Positions 5,735 through 5,875 of a stretch of 5,875 nt of DNA are shown here, one piece after another. The stretch is taken from assembly GCA_015521535.1 (NCBI GenBank), contig WAOA01000003.1, positions 1 to 5,875 of the forward strand, given 5' to 3'. Every line of letters starts with the position of its first letter. Position 1 is the stretch's first letter. Origin of the DNA: Candidatus Aenigmatarchaeota archaeon. GTDB taxonomy: Archaea > Aenigmatarchaeota > Aenigmatarchaeia > Aenigmatarchaeales > SZUA-1535. A program made the position numbers and the translations under genes. The notes beneath the pieces are model-generated. The model did not search any database. It worked only from the letters and a program-made list of their open reading frames with translations, and was not told the DNA's origin.

Positions 5735-5780
5735 CTTTTCAACGAATGGTCTGTACAATAAGACTGAAAAGTAGATTAAA
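5725..5780. repeat. Long imperfect inverted repeat at the 3' end of the geranylgeranyl reductase gene
   Basis: The left arm (5725-5741) pairs with the right arm (5765-5780) over 16 base pairs with one bulged A (5734). A further 4-bp stem, GTCT (5749-5752) with AGAC (5761-5764), closes around an 8-nt loop. The left arm contains the reductase stop codon. A hairpin here could protect or end the transcript, but neither strand has a U-run after the stem, so it is not a standard intrinsic terminator. From 5735 to the window end I see no firmly supported gene. Confidence 0.6.
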
Positions 5781-5857
5781 AAAGGAATTAACATGAGTAT
5801 TTTCTCTGCACGACACTCTGCTACAACGAGAGTTTGCTTCAACAGCGCGGTTTCGGC
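5726..5857 (-). other. Short convergent open frame with one hydrophobic segment, possible gene remnant
   Basis: This minus-strand frame has 43 codons and a TAA that overlaps the reductase gene tail to tail by 9 nt. Possible starts are TTG 5842 (38 aa) or ATG 5794 (22 aa), neither with a ribosome-binding site. The translation has a plausible membrane stretch, LMLIPFLIYFSVLLY, followed by a charged tail, RPFVEKLD. An in-frame stop lies directly upstream (5858-5860), while a neighbouring minus-strand frame stays open to the window edge. It could be a small membrane protein, the frameshifted end of a gene lying beyond the window, or chance. I do not assign a function. Confidence 0.2.
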
Positions 5858-5875
5858 TTAATTTATGATTATCAT

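Noticed and set aside
5793..5861. 22-codon plus-strand frame with an upstream AGGA
   Set aside because: The peptide (MSIFSARHS...) has no hydrophobic or charged pattern suggesting a real small protein, and the AGGA motif differs from the GGTG type used elsewhere here.
5865..5875. ATGATTATCAT palindrome at the window edge
   Set aside because: It is an 11-base palindrome in AT-rich DNA cut by the window border, too short to interpret.
1..5875. CRISPR arrays, tRNA or rRNA genes, insertion sequences
   Set aside because: I saw no spaced direct repeats, no cloverleaf with a TTC-containing T-loop, no rRNA core sequence and no transposase motif.

Overview
The window is AT-rich and archaeal. The evidence is an archaeal-type lipid reductase (geranylgeranyl reductase) with its ferredoxin, a short archaeal-type aspartyl-tRNA synthetase, an archaeal-style RNase HII, a likely EMC6-like small membrane protein, and GGTG Shine-Dalgarno motifs 5 to 7 nt before most starts. 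A euryarchaeon or a related uncultivated lineage fits best. I cannot name the genus.

Layout. Positions 4-2017 (minus strand) hold a compact two-gene module. A beta-class DNA methyltransferase is followed, with an 8-nt ATGAGTGA overlap, by a 402-aa HhH-GPD DNA glycosylase-like protein with a C-terminal four-cysteine iron-sulfur loop. No conventional restriction endonuclease is visible. A 54-bp divergent intergenic region (2018-2071) then serves the methyltransferase on one side and rnhB on the other. On the plus strand follow rnhB (2072-2704), an EMC6-like three-helix membrane protein (2738-3019), aspS (3023-4330), a 2[4Fe-4S] ferredoxin (4372-4563) and geranylgeranyl reductase (4544-5734). 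The last 141 bp hold a strong inverted repeat but no gene I can support firmly.

How the genes work together. The plus-strand genes are housekeeping: ribonucleotide and RNA-primer removal, probable membrane-protein biogenesis, tRNA charging, and saturation of archaeal lipid chains, with the ferredoxin as likely electron donor to the reductase. Two links are tight: the aspS ribosome-binding site lies at the end of the EMC6-like gene, and the ferredoxin gene overlaps the reductase gene by 20 nt. The minus-strand pair looks like a laterally mobile DNA-modification module. It is the most novel part of the window, because the partner of the methyltransferase is a base-excision-type enzyme with both catalytic residues (Lys and Asp) apparently kept. 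It may be an unusual 'restriction glycosylase' or a dedicated repair enzyme.
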